From Aurelia coerulea (Eukaryota > Cnidaria > Scyphozoa > Semaeostomeae > Ulmaridae), in assembly GCA_039566865.1 (NCBI GenBank), contig CM076948.1:10241001-10305000 (forward strand): a stretch of DNA of 64,000 bases. The letters run 5' to 3'. The translations under genes and the position numbers were made by a program. Each line of letters begins with the position of its first letter. The first letter of the stretch is position 1. The notes beneath the pieces were generated by a model. It had not been told where the DNA came from. It did not search any database and saw nothing but the letters and a program-made list of their open reading frames with translations. This document shows positions 1 through 8,482 of the stretch, one piece after another.

Positions 1-739
1 TCTCTATGCATATAAAGATAGCCTCGTGCTTTTGAAAATCTGTATTCTGAAGATGAAGTACAGCGTTTGCTTCGAAACGTAAAACAAAAACATGGCTTAG
101 TCTTACAATTAATTAATTTTTATCACTGGATCCGTCGAATAATGTCAACTCAACATCTTATGGAAATGTCAAACTGAAAATGTCTCTGTCTCTGCTCTCT
201 GGACTTTGAAATGAAATTTAAAATGATTATCGTCGCAATCTTGGTTTTTCGATTTTTGGTGAAATTACGGTTTCCTGCCAACACTTCAATTTCAGAAAGA
301 AGACTGTTGTCAAACTCCTGTAAAAGAACAATAACCAAAGTAAACCTGTAACAAGAGAGAAACATGTTGAATACTGCAAGAGAAAAACGAGCTAGTCTTG
401 AAAAAACCTAAAAGGAACGAAATAAGTTATTAACTCACTATAGTAACTGCAATAAAGAGCAACAGCAACATTTAATGCAGCATTGCCTTGCCAATAAGAA
501 ACTGACTTATAAGAAACTGCAGCCTGCCAGATGGCACCATGGTCATTGTCCAACATTTGGTTTAATATAAGATTTATATGATATTTATAAGAAACCAAAC
601 AGCCTGGTTTTGCAAAATGAGTTTCTTAGTGGCGGGGTAATACTGAAACCAAAACAGTTCTGTTCGTGTGAAGAAAAATTAACGACACAAAACGGCCACT
701 TACGAGGCATCAAGAAAAGCTTTCACGTGATCTTCCCAT
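1..739. other. Intergenic stretch, no recognised gene
   Basis: I see no recognisable domain or splice-bounded exon on either strand. Short TTATAAGAAACT-like motifs near 490-520 and 580-595 resemble the terminal repeat of the mariner-like MITE family seen at 1012, so this may be a decayed relative. The two short minus-strand open frames here (150-365 and 392-598) have no recognisable content. Confidence 0.4.
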
Positions 740-1011
740 GAAATGATATGTCCCAGGATTTTAAAGCTGGTGAGATCTCGTCTCTTTTCAAAAGTCTTGA
801 AGATTTTATCAAAAAGAGCAAAAGAACCATGACGGATTTATCGTCTGTGACCAAAATTTACAAAAGGATCTTCCTTAGAACGTCAAATAAAATATCATGC
901 CCATAGCTCCCTTTCTCCTTTTCTGTGTGGATTTCGAGAGGGCTATGGTACCCAGCATGCAGTTGTAAGACTAATAGAAACTTAGATAAACTACCTTAGA
1001 TGAACGGGGTA

Positions 1012-1389
1012 CACGTATTTCTTTTTAATAAGAAACTAAGAATTGGAGGCATTACTGACAGTTTCTTAAAATTTTCATATTTTGAGTACTCGGAGTTTCT
1101 TACGAGCTTCTTAGAGGTTCCGTAACAATCTTCATGTTCACTACATGTTCACTACATGTGCCTTTGTGAACATTTCAAAACAAGGTTTTATAAGCCTTTC
1201 CAATGTCTAGACAGACATTATTCAAGTACCTTACGAGTAATATTATACAGGAAAAAAGTGAAAGTAAAGTAAAATATGTTTAAGGATTTACTTTATCACA
1301 ATAAATAGTTTCTTAACTTATATTTTCCCACTACTGGAGTTTCTTAATTTTTTGGCGACCTGAGAGTTGAGTTTCTTATAAAAAAAGTG
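1012..1389. mobile_element. Mariner-like MITE inside a LINE RT
   Basis: The sequence starts with CACGTATTTCTTTTTAATAA and ends with the inverse, TTCTTATAAAAAAAGTG, and is flanked by TA on both sides (1010-1011 and 1390-1391). It interrupts the RT between the codons for DERG and ALLMDLS. Two relatives lie at 30584-30907 and 51970-52559 with matching ends and internal TTTCTTA motifs. TA duplication and short inverted ends are typical of Tc1/mariner non-autonomous elements. It has no coding capacity. Confidence 0.78.
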
Positions 1390-1871
1390 TATAGAAGCAG
1401 CACTACTCATGGATCTCTCAAATACTTTTCTTTGCTTAAATCAAGAGCTGTTGATTGCAAAATTAAATGTTATTCAGTCCACCAAGTGCAGTGTGGCTGC
1501 TTCATAGCTATCTCAATGAGAGGAAGCGAAGGGTAAAGATAACTGATGGGTCATTCACTGCACGGAGAGAAACAATAAAAGGTGTACCACAAGGTTCAGT
1601 CTTGGGACCTCTTCTGTTTAATATGTACCTCGATGACCTCTTCATGTTTGTGAAAGATGCTCAAATATGTAACTATGCAGATGACACCACGATCTATGTC
1701 TGCGATAGCTATATTGAAAGTATTATCAAAACATCAGAGAGCAATATCCTTAACATTGCAGAATGGTTTCCAAACAATTGTATGACGTTGAATGAGGACC
1801 ATTTGGAAACAAAAGTAATGATGTGTCAATAAATATAGGAAGGATAAAGATAAGAGAGAGAACAGCCAGAG

Positions 1872-2473
1872 GGTGCATAACATGTTCAAGGGACTGGTAT
1901 GTGCCACCCATATGGGTGGGTTTTTTCCAAGGGGGCACTCAGCACATACGCATGCGGGGGGTCAGTCCCATAAATTTTCAGGTAACCCAAGAATATCAGT
2001 TTAGCTTCATTAGAACCCAAAAATATCAGCTCATTTTCATACCTTGACAGCTGTAAAAGAGCATAAAAGATCCTGAAACAATGCAAATTGAAGCCAGGAT
2101 TGCCGCTAAAGAAGCCAGAAATATCATTTTGACTATATTTGATGCCCAAAAATATCATGACCATAATTTCAGGTTATTTGGACCCAAAAATATAACTTTC
2201 AGCAATATTCTGACCCAAAAATGTCGAACTTACTTGAGTGCCCTCCTGGGGGTTTTCGGGGCACAAAATTATCTAGACAAGGGCCCTTTTCGGCAGATTT
2301 TCCATAAACATGGGTGGGGGTTTGCTGAAATTCACAAAAAAAATGGTTTAAAATGGGCAGTTCTCCGCCAAAATACATCATAAAAGTGGGTACCAGGGCA
2401 AATTTCGGTAATTAGAAAGCGGTAGCTTTCTGAAACCCACCGTCCATGTACAAGTCATGTAGCCCCCCCCCCC
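1872..2473. mobile_element. About 600-bp insertion with CCAGAG target duplication
   Basis: CCAGAG occurs at 1866-1871 and again at 2474-2479, and the RT reading frame continues across the pair, so this block is a later insertion. It begins with GGTGCATAACATG and a CCACCCATATGGGTGGG palindrome, and ends in a run of C. Related sequence lies at about 2945-3245, 27945-28095 and 31290-31400, so it is a dispersed family. I see no protein. The family is unknown. Confidence 0.6.
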
Positions 2474-2944
2474 CCAGAGCACAGAAGAAAAGTTGCTTGG
2501 AGTGATTCTTGACAAAAAATCTATGCCATGCACTCTCAAGGATTTCCTACTTTCTTGATACCGATCATAAAGCAGTCAGATATCCTCTCCAGAGAATCCA
2601 AATCTGAAAGGAGAGTAATGCAGCTGTAAACTATTTAAACCTTTCGTGACTCCTCAGGTTGGGTTCTTCAGTTGATATAGATTTTCTGCTCTGTAAATAC
2701 CGTAAAAAGGAAACATTGTAAATATTAGAAACATTGTAAAAAGCTCTCGATCCAACGTTTGACAGTGTTAAAGATTTAGAATTTTTCTAAAAATGTCAAT
2801 GCGTCACAATCTCTAGGTGAACACCATTTCTTTTGGCTCGAAAGGACTCTTGTCTGCCAATGCAAAAATGAAAACTGTTACAACTTTATGAAGGTTCTTT
2901 TCTATAAATCAATGTCAGTAAGAAGATTTTTGAGGACATCTCGG

Positions 2945-3245
2945 GTCAACCTTGCCCGCAGGGAGCACATAGCATGTTGAAGGAACGAATATGTGCGGCC
3001 CATAAGGGTGGGTTTTTGATAAATTCTCTAAAAAGAGGATAATTTTTCGGCAAATTTTCCAGAAACATGAGTTCTGTTTGGCTGAAATAGCAAATATATC
3101 GTTAAAAAGGGTGGTCTTCCGTCAAAATTGACGCCAAAAGCGGCTACAACCAAATTTTAGCAATTACAAGAGGGTAGCTATGTGAAAATATCCCTCACTC
3201 TCGCATAGCCAAGGCACCGGAATCGCATGTTAAGATGATATTTCG
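2945..3245. repeat. Second diverged copy of the 1872-2473 family
   Basis: It shares, in the same order, the GCATGTTGAAGG start, the CCCATAAGGGTGGGTTTTT block, the TTTTCGGCAAATTTTCCAG block and the GGTAGCT tail with 1872-2473. It lacks a clear target duplication and is shorter. The surrounding DNA (2650-2945 and 3245-3465) shows nothing recognisable. Confidence 0.5.
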
Positions 3246-3465
3246 TTGTCTTAGAATGTCATTTTAGTCCCCTTTTGTCTATTCCAAAAAAGTTGAGATT
3301 TATTCAAGAAGACAAGCCCAACTTTGATGCTAATTCAATTTCCCCATAAAACGATACAACACAGATGAAGGTGACGTTGCGTTTTTAGCACCAAGCGCTG
3401 GAATCGCAGAAGTAGAGAAGACCTAATCGAGTCCGTTACCCCTTGTCATGACTCATAAGTGATGA

Positions 3466-3554
3466 GGCTCCACCGGGTATCAAACCCCGATCGAACCCTT
3501 TCCACCTGACTGTTCTGGCTGCAATGTCAGAGGATTAGACCACTGCACTACAGC
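3466..3554 (-). repeat. tRNA-derived SINE-like head
   Basis: Read on the minus strand, TAGTGCAGTGG fits a box A promoter and GGTTTGATACC, in a GGGG..CCCG stem, resembles box B. An 89-nt span has the spacing of a tRNA with an extended arm. The duplicated GGGTTCGATC before the second box B and several mismatched stem pairs argue for a SINE or pseudogene rather than a working tRNA. I could not define a tail or target duplication. Confidence 0.45.
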
Positions 3555-3886
3555 AAAACATTATAAATTCTTATTCTTTACTTTCCTCAGTTTTTCCTTC
3601 AAATCTACTCCTAAACATTTTTGCAGGTTTGTGAGGTTTTTCCGACTGTGGGGTTTAACAATTTATTGTGTCCTTGTTTCGACCAAATGTTCTAATTAAC
3701 CCAAAAGTTGAAAAATGATTTGATATAGAATAGAGTTGATCTATTTCCAACAAAGATTCAAAATTTGCCGTCCAAGCCCAGAATCATCGGTTTCTGGGCT
3801 CATCCAACTTTGCAGCTTGCTGTGATAATTGTAAAAGATAATAATAGTATTGTTTAAGGTAGTGCAGTATAACATTCATAATATGT

Positions 3887-4122
3887 CTATTTCAATTTGT
3901 CTCCACGTTTGACATTCCTTGGTGAGCTTTTAGCAGATTCTGGCCCTGACAATGGCTTTACTTCTCCAACTTTTGCAGTACTTTGCTGCGGTTGCTGTTT
4001 TTTCTCTGAAGATGGCCAGAAAGGACCTTCTTCTTTGCTTGCCGATAACGCGTTTATCCTGACCCATTTACCATTGCTGTTTGATGATATGATTGCGTCC
4101 ATCACAGCTCTCACGTAGCAAC
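3887..4122 (-). CDS. GFOD: GFOD-like gene, exon 2 (C-terminal)
   Basis: Last coding exon of the GFOD-like gene. The acceptor is CCTACGGCAG just before 4122, and exon 1 joins in phase 1 to give FEDG-CYVRAVMDAI. This continues the family alignment, in which vertebrate GFOD has a similar ...FDDCLYALCVVDTI block. GKWVRI ends the conserved fold. The remaining roughly 55 residues are Ser/Lys/Pro-rich (SEKKQQPQQSTAKVGEV.. to GDKLK stop) and have no recognised fold, so this is a lineage-specific tail. The stop is TAG at 3887-3889. The 3' UTR presumably runs left of this into 3555-3886, where I see no other feature. Confidence 0.88.
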
Positions 4123-4823
4123 CTGCCGTAGGTAAGATATGATAATAACGTAAGTTCTTTGAGCATATAAAGACAGCAATATTTTGGTTGAAGCAACACA
4201 TGAACAAAACTTGAACTAACAGTTGATATTCTGAAATACAAAGTAATTTTCTGAAACAATCGTCTTATGTTGGCATCAGCCATAAATTTCAAATTTTCAC
4301 AGTTGCACATTCAAATAACTTTGATAGAAGACTGCTGATAATTTCAGGCAAATGCTCAATTCACAAGAGGATACATTTTCAAATTTATTTGACAATTTTG
4401 CAATACAATAAACATTTAGTAACATTCTTGATGACTGAGATTTCATTGAATCACTTCTTAATAGCTGTGCATGTCTACAATCATTAAAGCTTTATTGCCT
4501 ATTGTGTTGCTGCAACTGCTATTAAAGTAAATAATAGCTGTTGTTGAAGTAACAGACAGTGTTAGGTATAAACTGAATTTTGTCCGTGGTCTGTATTGAC
4601 TTAATCAGGATTCAAGCCCTGAATTTTGACAGAAATGGGATTGCGGAAAGATGATGTCAGCAGGAATTTCCCAAGAATTAATGAAATAGGATCCGTCCTT
4701 TGTCAATTGTCTGCAAGTCAACACAAACTTTAAAAATTATTTGAAACCACTCGTCCCCCTACCACTTTAAACAATTCTCATTTATCAATATATTCTTACA
4801 AAAGCTGATTTAATAGCACCCAC
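4123..4823 (-). other. Intron of the GFOD-like gene
   Basis: A 701-bp intron, donor G|GTGGGT at 4823 and acceptor AG at 4124-4123 on the minus strand, phase 1. Reading through it without splicing gives a stop four codons into the intron. That explains why exon 1 taken alone looks like a complete but short protein. I see no repeat or second gene in it. Confidence 0.85.
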
Positions 4824-5853
4824 CATCTTCAAAATTGGCTGCAGCAGCAATTAAATTATGGTCAGCATTTCGTCTGTCAGTACTTTGGGTATTCTGAAAG
4901 GCATTTTTTATGCCTTCAATCAATGCAACTAATCCCTGCAGATACATGTCTGGTAAGCAGTATTCTAAATCTGTTGTTTCAAGCTTCACAGCTGAACTTT
5001 CTCCTTGGTGCAAGCATTCTTTAGTTCCATCAGCATCCCTTCTCTCTCCAAAAAGTTCACCATTCACAATCTTCAGATAACCCTTTGTGCCAACAATCAA
5101 GATTTCTTGATAAAAGTCCCTGGGCATATGGGAATTCAATGTAACATTTGCATGCATCCCACTAGGATATTTCAGATGAAATGAACAGAAATCATCACTT
5201 GTGATTTGACGAAACCCTGGCATACTTTTGGTGTGTTTGACAAAAGTTTGCAGAAGTCCTTGTGCTTCGAAAACATGCTCATTAACAAGGAAAGAAAGAA
5301 TGTCAATTATATGGCATCCAAAACTATGCAGGATGCCACCACCCATTGACTGATCACAGTGCCAGTCATATTTGCTACCAACGAGATTCTCAGTATGGAC
5401 TGTGCATTCACAGACAAGGAGGTCACCACAGTATCCATCTGCGATGCAATCTCTTGCCTGGATGAAGCATTTTAGAAACCTCAACGGGTGACTCATTAGT
5501 GATAATAATTGGGGGTAGTACTCAGCTGCACTGACCATCTTCTCAGCATCTCTCAGGTTCAACCCTGCTGGTGCAGAACAAAATACATGCTTGCCAATTG
5601 ATAGCGCTTTCACAGCAACCTCTGCAAATTGATGCGGTGAGCCACAGACACAAACAATATCAACATCACTGTGTAGAAGCAGTTCATCTAGTCTGCTTGT
5701 GTAGAAGGGTATGTCCATCAACGACGCTAAATGCTTGGCTTTCTCGCGAGTGCTTGCCCACACCCCCGAAACTGTGAAGCCAACTGAACGGCAAATTGAG
5801 ATGGTTACTCTAGCAGAGCTATCACCGCCGAATACTCCAACGGAAGGCAACAT
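4824..5853 (-). CDS. GFOD: Glucose-fructose oxidoreductase domain protein (GFOD1/2-like), exon 1
   Basis: GFO/IDH/MocA-fold protein closest to animal GFOD1/GFOD2. It opens with MLPSVGVFGG, an N-terminal Rossmann strand-loop in which GVFGG replaces the canonical GxGxxG. It continues with PFYTSRLDELLLHSDVDIVCV (residues 49-69), typical of the dinucleotide-binding half. The SMGGGILHSFGCHIIDIL block (169-186) and the QITSDDFCSFHL block belong to the C-terminal sheet domain. The usual catalytic EKP is absent (CSAPAGLN at 92-99), as in vertebrate GFOD, so enzyme activity is doubtful; this is family knowledge plus inference. I chose the Met at 5853 because similarity begins there. An in-frame Met at 5988 would add 45 residues. 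With exon 2 the protein is about 421 residues, against about 390 in human. It is divergently paired with MRGBP. Confidence 0.92.
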
Positions 5854-6013
5854 GTTAAAGCTTCTCATTGTACTTATCAGCAGCTGCTCTTTTCTTAATA
5901 CTGTTTCAAAAGCCTTCCTCAACTTCGCACATACTTCCTCTTCAAATTTCAATGTTTTGGTAGGTAGCCATGTTTGCCTCATATTCAATCAGAGGCTTCT
6001 CAAGCAAGCTATA
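5854..6013. promoter_or_regulatory. Shared head-to-head promoter, GFOD / MRGBP
   Basis: Only 160 bp separate the GFOD start codon (5853, minus) from the MRGBP start codon (6014, plus). If GFOD used the upstream Met at 5988, only 25 bp would remain and the 5' UTRs would overlap. I see no TATA box. Divergent housekeeping pairs commonly share such a short bidirectional promoter, so co-expression is likely but is an inference. Confidence 0.6.
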
Positions 6014-6128
6014 ATGGCGGATACAAAACAACATTGGAAAAGGAACAGCGCAAGTGAAGATGCGATGCAGTGGAATCCAGACCTAGAAGTCAGTTTATTT
6101 TACTCCATGAAAGGTCACAAACCTGTTG
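6014..6128 (+). CDS. MRGBP: MRG-binding protein (Eaf7 family), exon 1
   Basis: First coding exon: MADTKQHW... then WNPDLEVSLFYSMKGHKPVG, the conserved Eaf7/MRGBP N-terminal block (WxxxxEVxLFxxMxGHKPVG). MRGBP is a small subunit of the NuA4/TIP60 histone acetyltransferase complex that contacts MORF4L1/MRG15 in the nucleus; this is family knowledge. The donor is GTTG|GTAAGG with GT at 6129, phase 1. The next exon begins GAGTGAAC, giving V-G-V-N, exactly as in vertebrate MRGBP. The frame is open upstream, but the ATG at 6014 is the sensible start. All four exons join in frame to 177 residues (human about 204). Confidence 0.93.
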
Positions 6129-6209
6129 GTAAGGCCTTTATATGATTAATATTACTGGATAGTGCATACCTACCTCACTGCACACAACCAACTACAACCA
6201 ACGGTTATA

Positions 6210-6640
6210 CCGGGTGAGTCAGAAAAAGAGTCCCGTTTGAAAGGTCACGGCTCCCTCCCTGGCCCTGGATATCAAGACCATGATAATGTTCAAATCTACC
6301 ATAAATTTACCTGACTGAAATCGGCCATTCCATTCTGAAATTATGAGCAATTTTCTCGAGAAAGCCTCTTCAAAAAACCTCCAAAACATGCCCAAAATCA
6401 TGAACACATTTTCTATCTATAGTGTACGTATGTAATTGGTATTACGTACATGGTGGTTAGAATTGTTATTAAACGAAAATAAGGTGATTCAGCAGTTTAG
6501 TCCCATCACTAGTTAGTTTACGTATATCACATGATAAATTGGTCGAAAGAATTAAGCCAAATGATATGATTGGACTAATCTGCTGTCACACAATTAAGCA
6601 AATTAAAGTCAAATTAATAATAGAAGTACACCGTGAATGT
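6210..6640. repeat. CCGGGTGAGTCAG-end repeat fragment
   Basis: After a TA at 6208-6209 comes CCGGGTGAGTCAGAAAAAGA, which resembles the CAGGGTGTCCCAGAAAA ends of the mariner-like family at 46346. The opposite end is not visible nearby. The rest of the stretch up to the LINE fragment at 6650 holds nothing recognisable. Confidence 0.4.
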
Positions 6641-6649
6641 ATTTAATTT

Positions 6650-7075
6650 GCCTTGCTTAGTTTACATTTGAAAGCTTCTAACGATTCAATAGATCTGTCC
6701 TCTATTGTTAATCCATTCCAAATTTTGGTTCCTGTTGGTATAAACGAATTCTTAAAATTATCTGTTCTGCAGTAGGCTACGCGTTCTACGATAGTCACTA
6801 TAATTGAATCTGGCACTCCGCCTTTGCACCATTTCAAGTTTATTTATATTCCTCACTGTATATGGATCCCACACGGTAGATGAGTATTCTACGATTGGTC
6901 TGACTAGTGATTTGTAGCATTGTGACTTGACAGTGCGTGGGCAGTTACTCGTATTTCTTCTGAGTAGACCAATAGTGCTCATTAGCTTTGGAGCAGGTTT
7001 GATCCACATGAGTGTTTCAACTCAGTGATGATTGCAATGTTATTCCCAGGTACTTTTTACTTGCTACTTCATTAA
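6650..7075 (-). pseudogene. Antisense LINE, 3' half (interrupted)
   Basis: Read right to left, it encodes KYLGITLQ, then GLLRRNTSNCP..KSQCYKSLVRPIVEYSS, WDPYTVRNINKLEMVQRR and FIPTGTKIWNGLTIEDRS, the region after the palm and the C-terminus of a jockey/CR1-type LINE. A stop follows LQSSLS and the frame changes near 6770-6840, so it is dead. Its upstream part lies at 12051-12180. The two halves join exactly at a TTAA used by the element at 7076-12046. Confidence 0.85.
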
Positions 7076-7393
7076 AGGCACTGTGTCCATGTAAGTAGAC
7101 GACTTTCAGGGGGGTATCTCAAAAGCATGTGATCTTTCGTCTTTTTTTCATGTGAGCGTGGTTTCTTGCAAAGTCTTTTCTTGCAAAGCGTTGTTTGTTA
7201 GTCAAACGATTGTTTTAAGGACAGAAAATAGATTAATGAAAATAAAGGCATGTTTTGACAAGTTCTTTTTAATTCGTCAGCAGGGATTCAGCAATCTTGC
7301 CTTTTGAAATAGTGTTCTAGAATTTTCAATGGTCCTTGTCTTCTTCTTTTGTGTGATTGTTATCAGACAGAATAGGTTTCCTTTCCTTTGAAC

Positions 7394-7622
7394 AATAGAC
7401 TTGCTCCAAGTCTATTCAGTGGACCATCAGCAATAAAAGAATATAATTTCTCCTGCGGGGGCGTAAGCTACTAAGGTGACGCTGCGAAGGAGAAGTGAGA
7501 ACGAAACTGTTTTGTTCTCACTTCTTCTTTGCAGCGTCACCTTAGTAGCTTACGCCCCCGCAGAAGAAATTATATTCTTTTATTGCTGATGGTCCACTGA
7601 ATAGACTTGGAGCAAGTCTATT
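7394..7622. repeat. Near-perfect inverted-repeat hairpin (foldback element)
   Basis: Two arms of about 109 bp (7394-7502 and 7514-7622) are almost exact reverse complements around an 11-nt loop. Each outer end carries its own mini-palindrome, AATAGACTTG-CTC-CAAGTCTATT. I see no open frame and no clear target duplication. The near-identity of the arms implies a recent insertion or ongoing arm conversion. Confidence 0.88.
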
Positions 7623-7699
7623 TGGACAAGGATGCTGTTCTTTTCATGTGATCAGTTTAAAACAGCCTGCCCTTTGTTAAGAACTCATTATTATTATTA

Positions 7700-7868
7700 T
7701 GTTAGATGATGGCCACTGTTACTGTTATAGACTTCTGCGTAGGAGCATCGTACGATCCTAGCGTGCTCGTGTTTCTTAGAGTTGTTGTTGTATTATTCAC
7801 CTTCGCTGTTATGTTCGTTCAGATTTAGATGGCCTACTTCTTGTGTTCGTCTAGCTTCATATTTAACA
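7700..7868 (+). mobile_element. Copia 5' LTR
   Basis: It starts TGTTAGATGATGG and ends TTTAACA, a TG..CA long terminal repeat of about 169 bp. It is followed at 7869-7886 by GGTTATGGGCCCAGGACG, the primer-binding site style of Drosophila-type Copia (initiator Met tRNA fragment). The element has no matching 3' LTR in the window because its 3' part has been lost. Confidence 0.72.
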
Positions 7869-7946
7869 GGTTATGGGCCCAGGACGTTCGAGAAACATGG
7901 GTTAAACGAACAAAGAGTTGTATGTGAGTTTTTCTCTCACTGAAGA

Positions 7947-8224
7947 ATGGCCTCGTCGTCTGATGATACGATGAACAATGCGTTGAAGTTTGGAAAGTTG
8001 AATGGTTCGAATTATAGAACATGGGCGTTCAACATGCGGTTATACTTGGAGAGTCTTGATCTGTTTGAACATGCAGATGGATCTGCTGTAGCTCCCAGTA
8101 GTACTGGTGATGGTGCCGCTGCATTGTTAAGAACCTTCAATCTTAGAGCAAAGAAAGCCTGGACATTTATTTGTTTGGCTGTGGAGCCTGAACAGCAAAT
8201 TCATGTCAGAGATACTAAAACTGC
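7947..8224 (+). pseudogene. Copia Gag, N-terminal part
   Basis: Opens MASSSDDTMNNALKFGKLNG, then NYRTWAFNMRLYLESLDLFEH and ICLAVEPEQQIHVRDTKTA, a standard Ty1/copia Gag N-terminus. Homology stops after DTKTA at about 8224, and the frame runs into unrelated sequence with a stop at 8273. Gag resumes near 8471. Confidence 0.85.
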
Positions 8225-8470
8225 TAGTTTGCCTGAAGGACCGCTCTTGAGCGTGCACATCTCAACAACATAGCTTGTGGATGCGGAGAAATGATGGAAA
8301 GTGACTGGGAAAGTCGTTCTAAGCCTGAAAATTTCCGAGACAAAATCAGTTTGCAGTTACCTAATTATGAAAGTTTTCAACTGGTAAAGATGGGATGCAT
8401 TCTAAACCAATGTGCTAATTTAAACAAATGATCAACAATTCTATTTCGGTAGAATCAAAGTAAAGGCCTA
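8225..8470. repeat. Foreign block replacing part of Copia gag
   Basis: About 245 bp of unrelated sequence replaces the usual stretch of about 17 Gag residues between DTKTA and KVRLRQQYY. It contains GAAAGTGACTGGGAAAGTCG and TTCTAAGCC motifs resembling the repeats at 43970-44640. It breaks the gag frame. Confidence 0.6.
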
Positions 8471-8482
8471 CAAAAAGTCAGA

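Larger units (their letters stand above)
745..2650 (+). pseudogene. Degenerate LINE reverse transcriptase, split by two insertions
   Basis: Plus-strand remains of a non-LTR reverse transcriptase of the CR1/L2/jockey group. The first piece (about 770-1010) encodes AGEISSLFK and then LSPFLCGFREGYGTQH, a conserved block ahead of the palm. The second piece (1391-1871) holds motif A (MDLSNTF, where the family usually has DLSKAFD, so the catalytic Asp is kept), GVPQGSVLGPLLFN and the catalytic YADD. The third piece (2480 on) resumes with KLLGVILDKK. There is a +1 frameshift near 1466-1475 and a stop near 989. Two later insertions, at 1012-1389 and 1872-2473, separate the pieces, and the protein reading resumes correctly after each. 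It is inactive. The clade is a judgement from motif style only. Confidence 0.82.

Noticed and set aside
4810..4823. GFOD ending with ..EDGGCY stop as a full-length short protein
   Set aside because: The stop is reached by reading into the intron; splicing to 4122 restores the family C-terminus.
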